From: Platynereis dumerilii
Taxonomy: Eukaryota; Annelida; Polychaeta; Phyllodocida; Nereididae
Length of the DNA: 64,000 bases
Reading direction: 5' to 3'
NCBI GenBank assembly: GCA_026936325.1
Contig: JAPTHN010000003.1
Coordinates: forward strand, 43,812,011 to 43,876,010
Both the position numbers and the translations under genes were made by a program. Of this stretch, positions 62,375 through 64,000 are shown in pieces. Each line of letters starts with the position of its first letter. Position 1 is the first letter of the stretch. The notes under the pieces are model-generated. The model searched no databases. It worked only from the letters and a program-made list of their open reading frames with translations, and was not told the DNA's origin.

Positions 62375-62545
62375 AGATAGAAGGATAGAAAGATAGATAG
62401 AAAGATAGATAGAAAGATACATAGAAAGATACATAGAAAAATAGATAGAAAGATCGAAAGATTGAAAGCTTGAAATATATAGAAAGATTGAAATACATAG
62501 AAATATAGAAAAATTGAAATACATAGAAATATAGAAAGACAGATA
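62375..62545. repeat. (AGATAGAA)n degenerate microsatellite
   Basis: Runs of GATAGATAGAAAGATA and AAATATAGAAAGA. The serine/isoleucine/leucine-rich - strand frame over it is an artefact. Confidence 0.9.
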
Positions 62546-62912
62546 GAGATGCTAGAAAGACTTCTCACCTGGCGAGTTGACCTATGACCGGCATATCATA
62601 CTTATTTCATCTTACACTACATGCATACAACAGTTTCATGAGCAAGTCAATTCAGGTATTTATTAAAACTACACAGTCGACCAGTTAATGTAAACATAAA
62701 ACGAAATTCCTCTTTTTCCTCATCCACCATACATGTACATTAATCATGTTGATTTCAATGAAAAAGCATGTGCAGCATGGCCGGTGCTGTGCTCTAAGAG
62801 TGCTTGTTGTTAGTCTTGAAGTAAATAGTTTTGGGTGGGGGTGTTTCTCAACACAGTATTGTCTGATTTAGAAACAAATATTTGAGGATTCCGTGTGCTC
62901 AAGCGAAATAAT

Positions 62913-63290
62913 TAGGGGAGACTGGGGCTATTTGAAGCGCAGGGTTAGTTGAATTTTTGCCCTTATTTTAAAATTATTTCCTGGGGTTTAATTGTTTTTC
63001 TCAAGTTTGACGTCTGGTAGATTATTCACCAAGACATGACATCACTTCCATGTTTCAAGAGGGTCTTAAGTCTATTTTGTGATCCGAGTAAAATGTTTTA
63101 ATTGAAATAATATTAACTTATTTGCTGTTTGCAATATGTAATGTACAGTTCTAAATTATCCAACTACAAGTTAAAAGCCTTTGGTATTCTTAATCAACAA
63201 ACAAATGCATTTTTTGATCTATAGACCTTTGATTAAGGTGATACACAATGTAATGTGTGGGGTTAACCACGTGGTGGTTTTGGGACAGTT
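62913..63290 (+). mobile_element. Element with GGGGTTAGTTGAA words, copy 2
   Basis: Starts TAGGGGAGACTGGGGCTATT and GCAGGGTTAGTTGAAT; same family as 53281-53700. A further fragment with GGGGTCAGTTGAAAC and GGGGTTAGTTGAAT lies at 47805-47850. Confidence 0.8.
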
Positions 63291-63401
63291 GAAGCATAGA
63301 AATGTACTACAGTTCTATGGTTGAAGCGTTCTTTGAAACTGGAATGAAAATGCAATGCAGTCTCATGATGAACAGCAAATCTGACTGACTGACTACTATA
63401 G

Positions 63402-63916
63402 TCAAGTCTTTTTTTTTTGGCAGTAAGTTTTTGGCTGATAATTAAAAACATACCTTACTCTTAATGAAAATACTTGTCTCCTCCTGTTCCTTACACCTTG
63501 ACCAAACAGTTTCATAAACATTGGGAAGTATTGGCATCTTGTAGCACTAGTTTTGAGGTGGTCCCATTAGAATAACATTGCTGTCAACACAACTCAAGAA
63601 GCCATTTTCTTCTACTGCATGCTTCTATTGCTGCTGTTGTGACGTCACCATTGTTGCAGTGATGTCATAGAGCCAACAATGCTGATGACGTCACAACAGA
63701 AGGCTAAAAATAGCTCTAAATGTGCTGAAAAGCAGCAGGAATTTAGCATTGTAAGTGCCTGCATGATGGAGCTGGGGGGTCAGAGGACATAAATTTAGTC
63801 CAAATCTTGCTTGGTCATGGTTTACTCGCCCTAATAAACCAAAAATTAAACCTCAGATTTAATCATGGATTGTTTTATTGGCTAAAAACTTACTGCCAAA
63901 ATAAAATGTCTTGACT
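63402..63916. mobile_element. MITE with GTCAAG...GGCAGTAAGTTTTTGGC TIRs
   Basis: TTGGCAGTAAGTTTTTGGC at the left faces GCTAAAAACTTACTGCCAA at the right, with GTCAAG/CTTGAC outermost. The middle holds TTGTGACGTCACC and GATGACGTCACAA words (CRE-like, 63640-63695). Confidence 0.75.
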
Positions 63917-63957
63917 TAGTGTTGTGCTTACCCCGGATCAGCCGTGGCAGTTTTTGG

Positions 63958-64000
63958 TGACCGCCGTATGATGATGAGATGAGAAGACTGGGAGTCTGGA
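63958..64000 (-). repeat. SINE fragment cut by the window end
   Basis: The last bases contain GTATGATGATGAGATGAG and AAGACTGGGAGTCTGGA, matching the body of the SINE at 23212-23495. The element continues beyond the window. Confidence 0.65.

Noticed and set aside
62269-62568. 99-codon - strand frame rich in S, I, F and L
   Set aside because: Translation of a degenerate AGATAGAA microsatellite.

Overview
The window looks like genomic DNA from an A+T-rich, repeat-rich invertebrate animal. The evidence is a spliced gene with GT-AG introns, tRNA-derived SINEs with target-site duplications, many TA-flanked and 8-bp-duplicating MITEs, and no bacterial gene layout. A marine invertebrate, perhaps a deuterostome such as an echinoderm or hemichordate, fits the texture, but nothing here proves a clade.

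Only one host gene can be supported. It lies on the + strand between 22984 and 35833: nine coding exons joined by eight GT-AG introns in consistent phase, giving a 410-residue type II membrane protein of the GT49 family (LARGE / B4GAT1-like). It has a short cytosolic N-terminus, a signal anchor, a DAD metal-binding motif and a very basic C-terminus. Its introns are full of mobile DNA: a SINE (intron 1), three MITE-like elements and a degenerate repeat (intron 2), an inverted-repeat element (intron 3), a hairpin MITE plus a 1.9-kb TA-flanked fold-back (intron 4), and a 157-bp tandem-repeat element plus two further elements (intron 8).

The rest is almost entirely repeats. Left of the gene: an array of GCCTCAAAT words (1.5-2.9 kb), nested elements built on GGTGAATTGGGAC and GAGAGTTGGGCC (2.9-5.0 kb), a 6.1-kb fold-back whose arms carry many X-box-like GTTGCCATGGCAAC sites (5.1-11.2 kb), a 6.4-kb fold-back with arms of about 1.1-1.3 kb (11.5-17.9 kb) whose centre holds a hAT MITE inserted in a SINE-like repeat and a Tc1-like MITE, and a degenerate inverted repeat (19.1-22.7 kb). 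Right of the gene: a hAT MITE copy, a tRNA-headed SINE, a 45/46-bp dimeric minisatellite (44-45.3 kb), a young non-autonomous LTR element with matching 727-bp LTRs (49.56-52.68 kb), several more dispersed-word elements, and a palindromic Tc1 remnant inserted in a MITE whose empty site is preserved at 40018 (57.4-59.4 kb).

The most striking pattern is a set of elements, each carrying its own 10-16 bp word repeated many times, often in both orientations. Several of them share a terminal sequence close to TAGGGGAGACCGGGGC although their internal words differ. I saw no functional operon-like system and no intact transposase or reverse transcriptase.
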